Assembly (NCBI GenBank): GCA_964624465.1
Contig: CAZUZD010000140.1
Span: 1-14,806, forward strand
Direction of reading: 5' to 3'
DNA from: CAZUZD01 sp964624465
GTDB taxonomy: Bacteria; Planctomycetota; Planctomycetia; Isosphaerales; Isosphaeraceae
Length of the DNA stretch: 14,806 bases
Shown in pieces: positions 14,652-14,806 of this stretch. Every line of letters begins with the position of its first letter. Positions within the stretch are counted from its first letter, which is position 1. The position numbers and the translations under genes were made by a program. The notes below the pieces were generated by a model. That model saw only the letters and a program-made list of their open reading frames with translations, was not told the origin of the DNA and did no database searches.

Positions 14652-14806
14652 TCAAGGAGCCGGCCGAACCGATGGAGCCGACGCGACATCCTGCCGACCT
14701 TTGGCGATCTTCCGAAGGACCGTGTGGTCGTCCCCGAATTTGCACAAGCCGGCGCAGTGCTCGCACAGCTCCCTGAAGAGGATGTAGCGGAGTTCCAGGG
14801 CACCGA
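14652..14806 (-). CDS. 3' end of an unrecognised gene (runs off window)
   Basis: Fifty-one codons including the stop lie in the frame whose first full codon starts at 14804, ending with TGA at 14652-14654. The peptide begins GALELRYILFRELCEHCAGL and continues CKFGDDHTVLRKIAKGRQDV. It has a credible protein composition, with a CxxCxxxC cluster (CEHCAGLC) and amphipathic helices. The other frames here give Ser/Arg-rich nonsense. I do not recognise the family. The Cys cluster could bind a metal, but this is speculation from 50 residues. Confidence 0.45.
   Translation of the reverse strand, partial: GALELRYILFRELCEHCAGLCKFGDDHTVLRKIAKGRQDVASAPSVRPAP

Noticed and set aside
1..14806. CRISPR array, tRNA or rRNA genes, phage genes
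   Set aside because: No regularly spaced repeats, tRNA-like cloverleaf or rRNA signature sequence was seen.

Overview
The window is a GC-rich bacterial accessory region devoted mostly to metal homeostasis. It has dense GC-biased codons, a SpoIIE-type phosphatase with its own membrane sensor, a secreted Cys-rich peptide and P1B ATPases with extended N-termini. A planctomycete (Isosphaeraceae-like) host is the best guess from this style, but nothing in the window proves it.

Left module, plus strand (1-5702): the 3' end of a CDF divalent-cation exporter; a TolC/CzcC-type outer-membrane efflux protein; a bestrophin-family channel that overlaps it by GTGA; a short relic of a second czcC-like 3' end; and a P1B-4 ATPase (SPC and HEGS motifs; Co/Fe/Zn-type export). 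No RND pump or membrane-fusion partner is present, so the TolC-like protein is an orphan here.

Middle, decayed zone (5703-7941): a small zinc-ribbon gene that appears frameshifted, then a two-repeat DUF305 (CopM-like) gene on the minus strand. I reconstruct the DUF305 gene as broken four times: two single-base losses in C runs, one in-frame amber codon, and an intact 935-bp IS5-family insertion with 15-16 bp inverted repeats and a 3-bp target duplication. DUF305 was the second gene of an operon behind a 16-Cys four-helix-bundle copper-storage protein (Csp, 7944-8297), whose stop lies 2 nt before the DUF305 start.

Copper module, minus strand (8773-11824): csoR then copA. CsoR keeps the C-H-C Cu(I) triad. 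Its promoter has TTGACT and TATACG boxes 17 bp apart, and a perfect inverted repeat (ATACCC-N4-GGGTAT) lies over the spacer and the -10 box, consistent with copper-relieved autorepression. CopA is a P1B-1 Cu(I) ATPase with three stacked N-terminal metal-binding modules (HMA, YHS, HMBD). A GA dinucleotide tract overlaps its ribosome binding site. Together the three copper functions would sense (CsoR), export (CopA) and store (Csp) Cu(I), with periplasmic DUF305 apparently lost.

Right side, minus strand (11973-14806): a two-TM, HAMP, SpoIIE-type PP2C phosphatase preceded by a 70-codon ORF that overlaps it by GTGA; a secreted Cys-rich small protein; a strong GC hairpin with a T run; and the 3' end of an unrecognised gene running off the window edge.
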